A stretch of 64,000 nt of DNA from Rachycentron canadum (taxonomy: Eukaryota > Chordata > Actinopteri > Carangiformes > Rachycentridae): assembly GCA_038496675.1 (NCBI GenBank), contig CM076652.1, positions 12,999,970 through 13,063,969 of the forward strand. Reading direction: 5' to 3'. Position numbers and translations under genes: made by a program. The notes under the pieces were generated by a model that ran no database searches, was not told where the DNA came from, and saw only the letters and a program-made list of their open reading frames with translations. The stretch's first letter is position 1. The number at the start of each line of letters is the position of its first letter. Of the stretch, positions 24,261 to 37,399 are shown piece after piece.

Positions 24261-26000
24261 GCTACCAATATAGATAGGTTTATATAATAAGCTGGCTACT
24301 CACCATATGTGCAGTGATGTATGTGTGTGATTGTGTGACTGTGTCTATGAATTCATGTTGCACTATTGTACCTGTGGAGGTGATTATGAATCAGTGTGGC
24401 AGATCTCTGCCTGCAGTGGTGTAGTCTAGATAGGCCCATCTCTTATTGTTCGGAAGAAAGAAAAGCTGGTGTCCAGCTGAGGTGTTGATTGCTTTATGTA
24501 ATGAACTCCTACTTATTTAAGTCCCAATAGACCTCCATGTCGAGTATAACAGAGTGGGAAACATGGAATTTATTGTTCTGCATTAAAGCAGCTCTTCTCA
24601 AAAAACAATCTTGGGTCTCGATTCTCTGCATCCATTAAAGAAATAACTGCGTTCTTGATTTTTACCAAAGTTACTAGGTCCTATTTCCCAAAAACTGAAA
24701 AATGAACCAAACACCAGTCAGTATAAACATCAAGTCCCTCAAACCCCTAATTTTTTACCTCCCTTGCTCATCCTTCCGAATCAAAATTCCACTTCTTGTT
24801 TGTGTCTTTGACTATATATTATATTATAATAAGTTGTGGCATCCACCTAGACAAAACTGTTACACTAAGTGTGTGGTCGTGTTGTAACAGACTGTAATTT
24901 GACTGTTGGAGACTGAGGAGTGCTACCTAAAGCTTGAACCACAGAAAACTATTCTGTTTTCTGCAAAACTGAAAATTACTGACATCAGAAGAAGTTTTTA
25001 TAAGAGCATCCAAAGAGCTAATTGTGTATCCTCAGTTTATTGGACCATATCTCTCCACTCACCCATGTAAAATTGCAAAGTGACAAGTTTCTATCTTTCT
25101 ACCTCTCAGCTATACATGTTTTCTCAGTGACCAAACACAGCAGATGAGTGACCAGTTATTTGAAATCACCAGAGGGTTCAGACTGCCACCAAGTGAGTGT
25201 TAGAAACCACAGCCTGTGTTTTTCTCAAATGCAATTTTGCCACACTATAAAGCTCAGGAGCAGAAGATTCTGTCTCACAGTGTTGTTTTTTTTTTTTTTT
25301 TGCAAACTTGCCTACTATTTGTTTTAGGATTTGATCGGTTTAAAAAAAAGATCTCCTAACTTTGAGAAATTCAATCTGTATTTAATGTCATCGCACACTG
25401 ATACCAACCCATCTCAATGTGTTTAAAATGGTTCAATAGTGAGATGAATTATCAGTGATACAAAAGAGGAAATATATAATCTTTTTTTTCCCACTTAATT
25501 TGTCTTGTAACAGTTGTGACATATTGTAGAGTTGGACTGCTGACAGGCCTTCTCCCACTGCCATCTACAACTGTAGTTCTCCACATGGCAGTCGGCCCGG
25601 ATGGACTAAAACATCAACATGGCACACATATTGTAAATCCTCGTGCACAGACATGCACTGTTTGAGTTCCTTCCTGTCACTTGGCTTCTGTGAGCCCACA
25701 TCTGATTAATCACAGGCACAGTTGTCATGCCAACACAGTGTTGGCAAGCACCAAAACAGAGTAGCAGAGTAAGGTGGAGGCTAGTGATGCAGCAGAGGAC
25801 TCTCTATTGACATATTGTGCATGTATGCCTTTCTGCTGTGTGGACATATGGAAATATGTGTGTGGCTGTAGTGTGTGTTTGCAAGGAAATAACTGACAAA
25901 TGTAGTATTTGTGCTGTAGAAACTAATTTACTGCAAATACATGAGAAATACACTTAGCCAAAATAATAACAATGGGCTATTGATCAGGTTATATACATAC

Positions 26001-26041
<41 letters not shown>

Positions 26042-26042
26042 G

Positions 26043-26442
26043 NNNNNNNNNNNNNNNNNNNNNNNNNNNNNNNNNNNNNNNNNNNNNNNNNNNNNNNNNN
26101 NNNNNNNNNNNNNNNNNNNNNNNNNNNNNNNNNNNNNNNNNNNNNNNNNNNNNNNNNNNNNNNNNNNNNNNNNNNNNNNNNNNNNNNNNNNNNNNNNNNN
26201 NNNNNNNNNNNNNNNNNNNNNNNNNNNNNNNNNNNNNNNNNNNNNNNNNNNNNNNNNNNNNNNNNNNNNNNNNNNNNNNNNNNNNNNNNNNNNNNNNNNN
26301 NNNNNNNNNNNNNNNNNNNNNNNNNNNNNNNNNNNNNNNNNNNNNNNNNNNNNNNNNNNNNNNNNNNNNNNNNNNNNNNNNNNNNNNNNNNNNNNNNNNN
26401 NNNNNNNNNNNNNNNNNNNNNNNNNNNNNNNNNNNNNNNNNN
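26043..26442. other. assembly gap (400 N)
   Basis: Exactly 400 N flanked on the left by an ATAC/AT repeat (about 25995-26041) and on the right by a GT run (26443-26510). The gap probably results from an unresolved microsatellite, and its true size is unknown. Confidence 0.98.
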
Positions 26443-26513
<71 letters not shown>

Positions 26514-27708
26514 GTATCACCAACCCTTTCTTGATTTCAGTGAGAAGGACTGTACCTGGGGTGTGTCAAAGTCAATTGAAGCAGTGTATGTGCACTTATG
26601 TGGAATAACAACACCTTCATGATAAATAAGCAGATATATTTTTCTTGCCTTACATGATGTTGGCCAATTTGGTGCATTTGTTGGGCAATAGTGTCAGGGA
26701 CAAGAAATGGATTAGAGGTGTGAGGGAAAAGGGAGTGAGCGAGGGCAAACTAGAAGCTCAATCGAAGGTCTCACCTTTTCTTTCATTTCTGTTAATGGGG
26801 GACAGAGAACGCAGCCAGAACCTGTCTACTGCAGGGACATCATTACAGTATAGAGGGTCACACTGACAAAGACAAAGAGGGGCGATAGAGATGATGTCCG
26901 GGTAATCATTCAGAAACAGAGAAGACAGGGAGAAAAAGATGTGTATAGTAAAGAGCGGGTGAGAGAGAGAGAGAGAATAAAGAGACAAGGGGAGTCTGTT
27001 CTCAGGAGACAGGCAGGGTAAAGTTGTGTTAAGCTGAGATCAGAGAGGGGGATCAGTCCATGTATCCTCTGTGTGCTGAGTGTCATGTTTTTTTACAGCG
27101 GGCAGTCGATAAACAGCCAATCTCCCCTCTCAAACGATACCTCCCTCTTAGCTAGTGTACTATATGTTCAGTCTAGCAGAGGCAAGTTATGTCAAGATTT
27201 AGACAATACTAAGCATGTTTATTTTTAGAAATGATATTAAATTGTCTGGCTTGAGCAGCAGATTGTCTGGCTTCAGCAGCAGAATAACAATAATAAAAAA
27301 ATAACTTATTTATTTGGATAGCCACAGAGAAGAAATTCCGGTAAATGTTCAACTTAGGCCCACCAATTAGGCATTAGTTATACAATGTGCCAGGAGGGGA
27401 GACAACATTCAGTCAGGACAAAATCTGGCAAAGGCATTCATTGGGATTAATATTGAAATTTTATTGTTAACTGCATGGAATTAAAGATAAGTAATTACTG
27501 GAAATAGTGTACTGAAACCCACTGTTGCTCTGGCCATTTTCTACATGTGTGGGTTTCTGAAAGGATGCGGACGGACCTGACTTTTAGGTGAAGTAAGGCG
27601 TGGGCACAGTGCAGCAGTAAGTTCTTGAGAAAAGCATATCTTTGTTACAAGATACAAGGAATCCAGTGAATGGATGATGTTTGAGTCTTTACTATCATGT
27701 CACTTCAG

Positions 27709-27744
27709 ATGAAGTCCAGTCGGTTGCTTCTCGTAGTGCCTCAG
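27709..27744 (+). CDS. shank3: candidate optional exon m7 (DEVQSVASRSAS)
   Basis: 36 nt between catgtcacttcag and cag|gttaca. In host phase it reads D-E-V-Q-S-V-A-S-R-S-A-S plus g. An alternative donor at 27787 would extend it to 78 nt, still phase 1 and open (adding GYITVTCPHSRGEY). The donor is weaker than in m3 to m6 and there is no TGC near the acceptor, so it is a weak candidate. Confidence 0.25.
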
Positions 27745-27919
27745 GTTACATCACCGTGACATGTCCCCATTCCAGAGGAGAATATGGTTTAGTGGAAGTA
27801 GACTACATCATTTAGCAGGTTGTCCGCTGGCTGCAACATCATACTGCCGTATCCTAGCAACCAGTTTATAGAGAGGGCTTTCTCAGGCAAAGCTTCAGTT
27901 CCAGCTGGTGATCTCTGAG

Positions 27920-27921
<2 letters not shown>

Positions 27922-27957
<36 letters not shown>
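27922..27957. repeat. (GT)n microsatellite
   Basis: Simple GT run. Confidence 0.95.
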
Positions 27958-27959
<2 letters not shown>

Positions 27960-28556
27960 TGTGCAAGGATAATGGATGAGTGTTGTAGATATGAGCGTGC
28001 TGTCTCAGTCCTGCAGGGAAGATCAATATCAACTATACATTCATCTCTAATTACCACAGCGGAACTTGGAGGGAATCTCTGTGTCTTTTTCCTTCCCCCC
28101 CTCTTGTTACCTTTCGCCATCTCTTCTTCCTCTCCCTTTCTTTCATGATCTACCTCTGTCCACTACTACTGTCACTACAGTTAAATCTCTGCCTGCATCT
28201 GTATTTTTCTAATTTACAAATTGTTTATTGCTATGAACTTATGTTGCCTGGGCACCTCAGCATGGTACATTGGTTACCGACCATTTTTTTCACATTAGAT
28301 CGTTCTTTTGCCCTCTTTCCTGTCCCACTTACTTTCTACCTCTATGCAAACTCTACTTTAATTTATGAACCAAGAACATAAAAACCTAAATACCTCACTC
28401 TGCTCTATAGCCCTTTGTCCCTTTTTGTCTTTTTTTCCCCAAGACTCTACAGGCTTCATAACCTCCCAATGATGACAACTTAAGTTTTTATGACATTTGA
28501 TAACATTTGACTAATTTAACCCCCTCCCGTTATTTTTTTTCTTTCTCTGTTTTCAG

Positions 28557-28670
28557 TGCTGAGTATAGGAGAAGGAGGTTTTTGGGAAGGCACGGTCAAA
28601 GGGAGGACAGGCTGGTTCCCAGCAGACTGTGTGGAAGAAGTTCAGATGAGGCAGTATGACCCACGGCTAG
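28557..28670 (+). CDS. shank3: Shank3 exon ~12: second half of SH3 domain
   Basis: This 114-nt exon, phase 1 in and phase 1 out, encodes VLSIGEGGFWEGTVKGRTGW, then FPADCVEEVQMRQYDPRL. It supplies the n-Src loop, the conserved WxG strand, and the ALYDY-type distal FPADCVEEV strand of SH3. The acceptor is ctgttttcag and the donor gtaaga. It is nearly identical to the SHANK family consensus. Confidence 0.97.
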
Positions 28671-30217
28671 GTAAGACATTGACATGTACAAATATGTATA
28701 TGATGGTTCCTCATGCTTTCATCCTTACTGTAGTGTATTCAACTGCTGTGCATGGCTCTGTCCATGGTGCTGAAAAACATTGCGACTGAACATCTGCTGA
28801 AAGTTTATCATTAAATTAACAAAATCATTGTCACAACAAATGAACATTTATGTTTATGTGTTGAAGGGTGTAATTTTAACATTGTTAATACCATAAAATC
28901 AATTACAAAAAAATACACAACAAATGAGAAATATTTATTTTATTTTTAACTGTCTGTCTTTGCAATTTTGTATTTTCTTTAATCAAACCACCTGTGTCCG
29001 CCACATAAATTCACCTACAAAATAAAATGATTGTATGATTTCGATTTAAAAAAGTAATTAGGATTTTAGTGAAGTTTCGCTGATTAGCAGGTCCTCTAGA
29101 AAAGCCTGTTAGTTGCATTGTAGTTAATATTTGGAACTTTGCTTGACCAAGTGATTGTGATTCATAGAATAAAAAGGCCATTTTGATTGTTAAAAACATG
29201 CAATCTGAACACAGATAGTTATTTATATCATTTGTTAAACATCTTCTGTATGTGAATGAAAATTGACTTCCATTGATTTACATCCCTGACTCCTGTAACA
29301 CATATACACCTCTTTAGACAAGAATAGTGAGGAATAGTCTAGTTAAGCATTTGAAAATGTATAGGTTGTCTAGAAAAAACAGTGAGAGCTTTCAACAATC
29401 AGTTGTCCTCAGAGTACTAAATGCTTAGTTAGTTGACATTTGCCTCCCATGCTGACTGCCGACTGTCGAGTTTTTCACCAAAGATTTTTAAGCTTTTAGG
29501 GCACTTAATTAGTGCCTGATTAAACACAGGTGCACTGGAAAGGTCGAACAGTTTAGCTTTACCTTGTTGAGGAACTGCATTAGCAAACTGCGACGTCAAC
29601 ATTTCATATTCATATTTACTTATTCCATGAATGTCATTTCTCAATTTAATATTTTTTCACTTTCAATTTTAATATTTCTTTGGCAACACATTTATGCAAA
29701 ACTAGTGGCACAACGCTGGTTTGAGTGTGGAAAGCTCCCACACAGCAACGCATACAGCTTTACTATGGATCTTATTTCAGTAAATTGCACTGTAAAAAAG
29801 AAATGCATGTTTATCTATTATGTTTTTTAAACTAATTAATCTACAGTTCAAACCGAAGGTCAAAACCACTCTCACTGTTCTGTATAGTGACATCGATATG
29901 TGATGTTCGATACATTCCAGGAATTATTTTGTGACATTTTGTAACTAAGTTTCTGGTGTAACCCATTTGTAACCTATTGCCTCATGAACTTCTACATCAG
30001 TTTGTTATTTCCCACTGTGTCCGACAGCAGTCACCTGAGAATGTGCCTGAACGTGAGTTTCAGATGTTTCTTGTAGTCAAAGAAAGCAGTCGTGCTTGAG
30101 ATTACTTCATTTTTTACCTTTGCCAGATTATCAGAGTAATGACCAAAATGCAATATTGTTTTTATCTCATTTCGGCGACAGATTTCTTCATCAGTTTAAC
30201 GTTTTTTAAACCTTCAG

Positions 30218-30232
30218 ACAAAAAATCATCAG
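30218..30232 (+). CDS. shank3: candidate microexon DKKSS between SH3 and PDZ
   Basis: 15 nt between aaaccttcag and the strong donor cag|gtaagc. In host phase it reads D-K-K-S-S and leaves g, turning ...DPRL|ETRED... into ...DPRL-DKKSS-ETRED. An alternative acceptor at 30180-30181 would give a 51-nt in-phase form ending in the same residues. The strong donor and perfect phase are the support. At 15 nt it could still be chance. Confidence 0.4.
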
Positions 30233-31749
30233 GTAAGCATAAGTCAATAAAATTTTATATTAATTGCTGATGTTTAAAATCAACAGTTGCTTTAATGATC
30301 TAAATTATTTAATGTGATGACACATATTGCGTAGTAATACACTCACACAAAACGTACCCACTATTTTGTGTGGATTATTCCCCTTGTCACACATTGTAAA
30401 TATACACTGACCATGATGAATCATCCATTCACATTACCATGTGTGTTATTACATGAAGCCCTTTGTAAACAACTGGGAGCACATCAGATTAATGTGACCA
30501 CATCCCCATTTAGACTGTCATTTAATTAGCAGATGGCACATTTTGTTTGCTGTGGACTCAGGAGCAACTACATGTGCAGCACCGACACAGCCATCATGAA
30601 AAACATCTGGTCATTGCGTGAAAATGTTTAGTGTGATGAGAAATACTGCAGCAAGTACATATGTTGGAAATGGGACAAGGACAAGTTTGTCATAAATAGC
30701 TCCTTATTCCTTTCGTGTTTGCCATGCATCTCCTATTTCTAGAGCAATTGGGGTATTTTTCCTTTTCAAAGGGTTGTTGAGGGATTGAGGTTACCTCAGA
30801 GTAGGTGTGAAGAGATGAGAAAGGCCAGAATCTCTAAATACCCCATTTAAATGCATTGTGAGCAAAAGATAGGGGAAGGTAGGAAAGAAAGGGCCAGATA
30901 GCGAGGGAGACGGATGGTGGAGCATACTCTAAAGGACAGCAAAGTGGAGATGGCAGAGCGTGTCTTTCAGAGAGGTAGAGAGAAAAAGAGCGAGTGGAAT
31001 GAGGGAGGGAGATGGGCCTGATATTGAGCCCCACTCACTCATAAATCCTGAAAAACTCTGAGGCCTCAGATATCTATTTCTCAGGGATAAAAAATCTTAT
31101 GTCTCCTCTGCCATTCCTCTCTGATGCTATGTGTTGTTCTTCCTCTTCGATATGAAACGGGGATGCTTTTATCATCAGCATACCTTTTCTAACTGTGAAT
31201 AAGAAAAACTTATAATTCACTATCAAAAACACCATATATATGCAGTCAGTCTGTGTTTCTTAGTAACAGTCATTTTATATCAAAATTCATTTTTTTCCTT
31301 CTTCGTGGAAAACATTACAAGCATTTCAATGACCCCTTTTGAACTCTGGGACACAAATATGAAGTAATTCAACCAGATGTGATTTGAGGCAGCTGTTTAA
31401 CCCAATCATATCATTCTTATAATTGTGTGTAATGAACAAAATTATAATATATTATACAGCACAATATATTTCACATATAATGTGACATCACACTATTTTC
31501 TGTATTTACTGAGGCATTTTAAAGCTAATCTCATACTCACTCCTAGATTCATCAACTGTGATACAACAGCAAAATAACACAGTATGGCACATTAACACAC
31601 ACACTAGGACACACCAAAATACACACACAGTTGTTTATCTGAAGGCAACCACTGAGGCGTCACTGACAGTTAGGGCAATATGTCTCAGCCTATTGAAGCA
31701 GGAAAGACAGCCCTGTCAACAATTAAGTAACGTAAATACTACTACTACT

Positions 31750-31766
31750 TGCTCTCTCGCTCTCTC

Positions 31767-31828
<62 letters not shown>
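31750..31828. repeat. (CT)n microsatellite
   Basis: CT-rich run with TTT interruptions. Confidence 0.95.
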
Positions 31829-31832
<4 letters not shown>

Positions 31833-32144
31833 CCACTGTACATAACCCATAAGTCATGACTCTGAAAGTGCTATCCCTCCTATCTCTGTCTCCATCTCTT
31901 TTCTCTCCTCTCTGCCAGGTTTGAAAGAGTAATGACAGAGAAGGGCAAAGACAAAAAAAAAAAATAAACTGTTTCAGTTTGGGGGAGCAAGAGGGGATGG
32001 GAGAGGGCAGCTAGCAAACAATAGAGAGACAGAAAGTGAGAGAGAAAGAGAATAGAAGCAGGTGAAAAAGGTACATTTTAAACCATCACTGACTCTCTTG
32101 GCTGTTATCTGTCACCATGCTGCTCTTCTCTCTCTCTCTCTCAG

Positions 32145-32186
32145 CAAGGCCAGAGTTACCTGCAGCCACCAGTTCATCTTCAACCG
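32145..32186 (+). CDS. shank3: weak candidate exon ARPELPAATSSSST
   Basis: A strong acceptor (CT run ending tctcag, preceded by TGCTGC) is followed by 42 nt that read A-R-P-E-L-P-A-A-T-S-S-S-S-T plus g in host phase, ending at a weak donor (gtgctt). The CT run may be a simple repeat that only mimics a pyrimidine tract. Confidence 0.2.
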
Positions 32187-32316
32187 GTGCTTGAGGGGAC
32201 AGAGAGAGGGAGGAGAGTCAAAGGCACAGTGTAGATGTCAAAGGGAGAAAAAAAAATAGGAAAAGTGGAGGGCATGAGCAGCTGACAGAGAAAATGAGGG
32301 CGAAAAGAAAAGACTA

Positions 32317-32574
32317 TTGATTGAATTCATTAAGAGCACAATGAGTGATGCAGTGGTGAAACAACTTGTGTTGGGGGTGCAATATGCGTGTTATGATAAA
32401 TCATTGTACTTTTTAATGCTTAAAAAATCTACTACATGGCTGGTGTTGTGCATATCTATTTGCGTTACTTTTTTTGGATTAGGGGTAGCTTTGACTTGGA
32501 CCACGGTGGCTGCTACCCTTGTCTTATCCACATTCCTGTGGTTTTTGGTTAAATTACTAATACAATATTACTAA
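32317..32574 (+). other. unassigned 85-codon open frame, two hydrophobic segments
   Basis: Starts MIEFIKSTMSDAVVKQLVLG and contains two hydrophobic stretches (about residues 42-58 and 63-82) before a stop. The shape vaguely recalls the N-terminus of camello-type N-acetyltransferases, but the match is too weak to name and no catalytic domain follows. Most likely a fortuitous or fossil frame. Confidence 0.15.
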
Positions 32575-33459
32575 TTTGGTCATTACCAATATTTGTGGTT
32601 AATAGGAATACAATATACAGTAGACAGTTATATAGTAGAGAGCTGCCATTTGATGTGTTTGTTCTTTATCTGAGAAGTACTGTTGTTATTTTCTCCAAAC
32701 AAACTACTTGACTCAAGACCACGAGTCTTGCTGTAACCACCAGCGGTCAAGGGTGAATGTATTTCTTTAGTAAGTGATCTCTCTACAGCACACCTAAAAC
32801 ACAACGGCTAAAGGTGAAGCGAATTTTCACTTTGTGTTAATAATGCATTGGTCACACTCCACACATGAAACAAATCAAACTGAGTCCATTTATCTTCAAA
32901 TGTGCTAAGTTAGCAACACTGCGGGCCAATGAGGGAACTCCAACTCAGTCACATGGCCTTCAGCTGACTAACAATTGAGTGATGATCAGTGAGTCAGTCA
33001 CGGACATTCACTGTTGTGGTCCAGTCAAAGTGTGCTCCCCATACAAATCCAGCATTAGCTCTAAAAAGCTGAACACTTGTGAAATCTAAAGAATACACTT
33101 GAATATCTTCACCCATCTTGCAAACACCGCACATCACACATGCTTCTGGCCTGTATGTGGGGGTTAATGGTAGATGTTTACCCGCAGTAATGGAGGGGAT
33201 AATGATGTGAATATGAATTGCTCTTCCCTTTCTAACGATGCAACCAAATTGCCAGGAGCCACTCATTTTTTGCAGTAGTACTGTTAATCTACAATCTGTT
33301 GGGATCATACAGCCCTCCAGCCAGAAGACCCTGTCCCCCGTTCTGTTACCCCCCAATAACAAATTTGCATCCTAGAGCCCAACAGCCCAAATGTTTTATG
33401 AAACAGCGATACATTCTTAGAGTGCCCTGCAGCCTCATATGTCCTTAAGGACCTCTACA

Positions 33460-33490
<31 letters not shown>

Positions 33491-35153
33491 GGATACATTC
33501 ACAGCATAATAATGCACATTTTTCTCTGTGATGGGATAAGCAATGCTTGATTTCTCCATGGTTTGATATCTTAACAAGCGTGCAAACTTTTATTTCTTTT
33601 TTCTTTCTGCTCGTTCACTCCGTTCCCTTGCTCTCCTCGCACCGCAGCACAGTTGAATGACTCACAGCCGCATGAATCAGCCCAGTCAGATCCAGCCTGA
33701 GCTATTTTTAGCCTGCCCATTAAGAAGTTTTGGAGTGTGTCTGCACTCCCCTAGAATGCTTAAACATCAGCGTTGCTGCGGCAGCTGAGACTGACACAGG
33801 CAGAGCAAGTTGGAGGGTAGGGTGGAGGAGAGAGGTAAGGAGGGATAGAGAGATGGTGCAATGGATTGGTGAGGGATCAGGAAGTCATCTGAACAAAAGT
33901 GCAACGTGCTTGCCATTGGTTCTGTGTGGGCTTTTTGTAGTTTGGTTCTTCCCCATTCATGTCCGAGGTGCAAGGTCAATAGTTGTGCTGCTACAGTGAT
34001 GGATTTCAGTCATTATCTGAGGCCATTCAATGTCAGTTGTAGACATTTTTTGACACTATTTCACCATGAGCTGCACTATAATTCTTTACGGACACTGTCA
34101 ACTTAAAAGATACCAAGAGCTATATTGTTATTGAGCAATGGTAAATGTGATTTAAGCCCACTGTATATCACCAAAATATCAGCATCAGTTAGAAATATTC
34201 TTGACATGAATTAGTAATTAGACAAGTATTAAATTATATTGATACTGATGACAGTGTTGTGAAAACTACATTCAGAGCAGCATCCTAATTAGAAAACCAT
34301 TCTGTTTTGAGATGAAGCAAAAACCCATGTGAGACGGGTGCACATGCAAGAACATACAACACAACTGAGACATAAATACAAAGGTTTGATGAAATATAGA
34401 TCAATGAACTCAATGATCAATGAGGCACGTCATTTAGAGGGAGATGCTCTCATTCAGGACAAAGATGTTCTTTAAGTCTGTGTGAACAGGAAGCCACGAG
34501 GATGCAAGAGAGAGAAAAGAGTGATTGTCAGACAATGCCTGTGTATTTCTGTGGCGATGAATGGTGGTGGTCAGAAAACAGCAGTTGTGTGTATGAAGCA
34601 ACTATGAAGCCAGTTGTTTAAATGTATCACTCAGTTATGAAAATGGGTAGTTAGAGCTCAAGGACATCAGCTGCTGATCAGTGTGATGTCAAGTAAATTA
34701 GACTTTCTTGTCCTTGTGGAAGGCATATTTTTCTTTTTCTTTTTTTAATTTTCAAAGCAGTCAGAAACTGCTTGCATTCATTTTTAAAATATTAACAATG
34801 TTCAACGTATCTCTCTGGAAAAGCCAAGTATTACTTACAGAGTAAGTAATCTCCTGTCCTTCACCCTTTTTCTCGCCATCATCCATTTACCTTTCTTTCT
34901 CTCCTCTTGTGTTATTGTATCTTCCCTTTTTTCCAGCTTTTCTTCAGTTTGTTATTTTATCCACCTTTCAAGGATAGGACCAATCTTCACCTTGCACCCT
35001 AGCATGATAATTATTAATGTTTTTGCATGTTAGCAAGTGCAGTCCCACTGAAGACATGTATGTAGCATCAGCTTCTTTCTCAGCACACCCTTTCCCTTTG
35101 CTGCAGAGGAGGCTAAAAATCACTGTTATTTCTTCATTTTATTCTGTGTCTCT

Positions 35154-35186
35154 CTTAAGCATTCACAGAAACTGTGAATGCTTAAG
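35154..35186. other. perfect hairpin, 15-bp arms, 3-base loop
   Basis: The left arm cttaagcattcacag (35154-35168) and its exact reverse complement (35172-35186) are separated by aaa. Confidence 0.95.
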
Positions 35187-36698
35187 TCTTAGGAGAATTG
35201 CTCAGTGGCGCCCCAACAGGAGCTGTGAAATGAGAAAAAAAATTGAACGGATTAAGTTGCATTTTTTAAAAGGCAATGCCTGCCTAGTGAGATTAACATA
35301 ATTATTAGAAATATAATTTTTCAATATTATGAATTTTTAAAATAATTATATTTTCAAGAGAATAACTGTAAAAAGGAAAGGAAAGGATCTTACTCTGGTT
35401 AATTGTAATTTCTCTGATTCACTACTGTATAATACAAGATTGTGAAACCCAGAAAGATTAAGATCAAATCTGCGCTTTGGTGAAAAATCCAGGGTTATTC
35501 AATACAAAATAAACCAAATACTCATTTTCTAAAAATTACAAATATGTCTTTGATTCTCCAGCGTGTCTTCATTCCTAATCGAACTCCATCGTGACCTTCT
35601 CCAATTTATTATGACAGGAATTCTGCATTTTATGTCGTATTGTTCAGATTTATTTAGTCTGTAGTTTTACTGCTCTCAAAGGTTAAACTGAGAAAGCCCA
35701 TAAAAATAACAGAAAAACATTTACCTTTCACTGACAAAGTCCTCTCGGTTAAGTTCTTTCATGATACCATAAATTTGTCCGACTGCAAATCACATAGATA
35801 GTGACTTCAGTCAGTAACTCTCTAGTGGGGACTTGTAAAATGCAAAATGAGTATGCAAATGCACAGAGCAGTGTATGTGCACATGCATACAAAAGGACAA
35901 GCTTCTTTTTTTTCTTTTTTTTTTACATGTGTATGCTTATGCACACGTACGCACTTTCAGTTGTTGTCTATATGTTGTGTGGAGTCAGCATATAGATTAG
36001 CATAGCGAACTAATCCGTCTTATTAGGAAGAGAGAGAGGATATAAACTACAGGTTGAAAGACACGTCTTTGGTATTAAGGTTTAGCTGAGTCAGTGTTAT
36101 AGACTGGCAGTTCAAGAGGAGGCCTGCCGTTTAAAAAATCCACATGAAGTGTCCTATGGTGATGTATCTCAAGGTGTTTGTGTGTGTGTGTGTGTGCATC
36201 TGTGTGTGTGTATGCCTTTGCGTGAGTGTGGTTGTTGTGTTTGTTTGTTCACAACAGAGTGATGGCTAGTATCTGTGCTTTTCATCAGAAGTCAGTCAAG
36301 TGTGTTGAGCCATCTTTCTTGCTCTCTCTCTCTCTCTCTCTCTCACCCTCGCCCTTTCTCTGGAGGACAGTGGCATATCAAATCATAATAGATGGCGATA
36401 CTATTTGAACAATGAATCAGAGCTGTATCAGGTCTCACAGTAGAGCAGAGACATATCACTTTTGACAGGGGCCGTATTGGATGACAGGAGGCCACATGCA
36501 TGCACGCACACACACTCACATGCACACAAACAAGTACACACACACACACACAGGCAGGGAACTACATTCCTCTCTGTAAGTCTATTTCACAGTGTCAGGG
36601 CTTCTCTTACACACGATATTCACCTGTGGTATTCGTTCTTACACAGTTGGTTGAATCATTTTGTTTATGTAAGCTCTTTGACCGCAGTGACTTGACAG

Positions 36699-36701
<3 letters not shown>

Positions 36702-36748
<47 letters not shown>
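36702..36748. repeat. (GT)n microsatellite
   Basis: Simple GT run. Confidence 0.95.
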
Positions 36749-36750
<2 letters not shown>

Positions 36751-37399
36751 TAAAAAAAATGTGGCAACACACACGCAGAGCAGCTTACCTGGCAGAGCTG
36801 TAAAGCATCCCTCTGACTGGGCATGACTAATCATACACCTACCTTTACACCATGACACCCCTTTTTTTTCGCTTTCTCCCTGCTTCACTCTTCTTCTCTC
36901 TCTCTCTCAGCATCACTCTCCCATTCTCCTGTAGAGCTGGAAGGTGGAAATGATTTTAATAATTCTGCTCAGCTCAGGGTTTGATAGTTGAATGTGAATG
37001 TGTATTACTTTTGTTCTCAAGCTAAGGGATGGGCACGTCAGTGGCCGCCTCAGTAAGGGATTGCATCACAGTTGAGTGAGAGAGGAGGGATTGTATGAGC
37101 CACTGGAACCACAACAATGTCTGCCTTCGTTTGACTTTTAGCAAGCTGTAAAACACAAAGTAACATTGTGTCATACAGCTTCTAACACATAAAGCTATTG
37201 ATTCAATAAGCGATTGATAATGCACTTACTCAGTTCACTAAGAGGATTGAGTGTTAAAGACACATCTGTTCCTGTGTTGAATGCTCCTACTCTCCTGCTT
37301 CCCTTTTCTTTCCGAGAATATGTGTCTGTGTTTGTCTGAGTGTATCTCTGCCTGTCTTGACCTTGACTCAAAGGCATGTCGTGATGAGCCGTGACGGTG

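Larger units (their letters stand above)
11019..28556 (+). other. intron 11 (17.5 kb), within the SH3 domain
   Basis: Phase 1 intron splitting the SH3 domain after GERVK. Its first 3.7 kb holds six candidate phase-1 microexons (listed separately). Further on are a GT microsatellite (18198-18258), a teleost repeat (19320-19690), a Tc1-type MITE (about 22290-22545), a Tc1-like remnant (about 23430-24260), a 400-base assembly gap (26043-26442) and another candidate exon (27709-27744). The remaining stretches (14.8-18.1, 19.7-22.2, 24.3-25.9 and 26.5-27.7 kb) are AT-rich with small CA/CT repeats and no gene that I can see. Confidence 0.8.

Noticed and set aside
25984..26523. Long minus-strand frame spanning the gap
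   Set aside because: Consists of N bases plus AT and GT repeats.
32317..32574. 85-residue hydrophobic open frame resembling an acetyltransferase N-terminus
   Set aside because: Similarity is vague, no catalytic domain follows, and it does not fit the host frame or splice sites. Listed only as unassigned.
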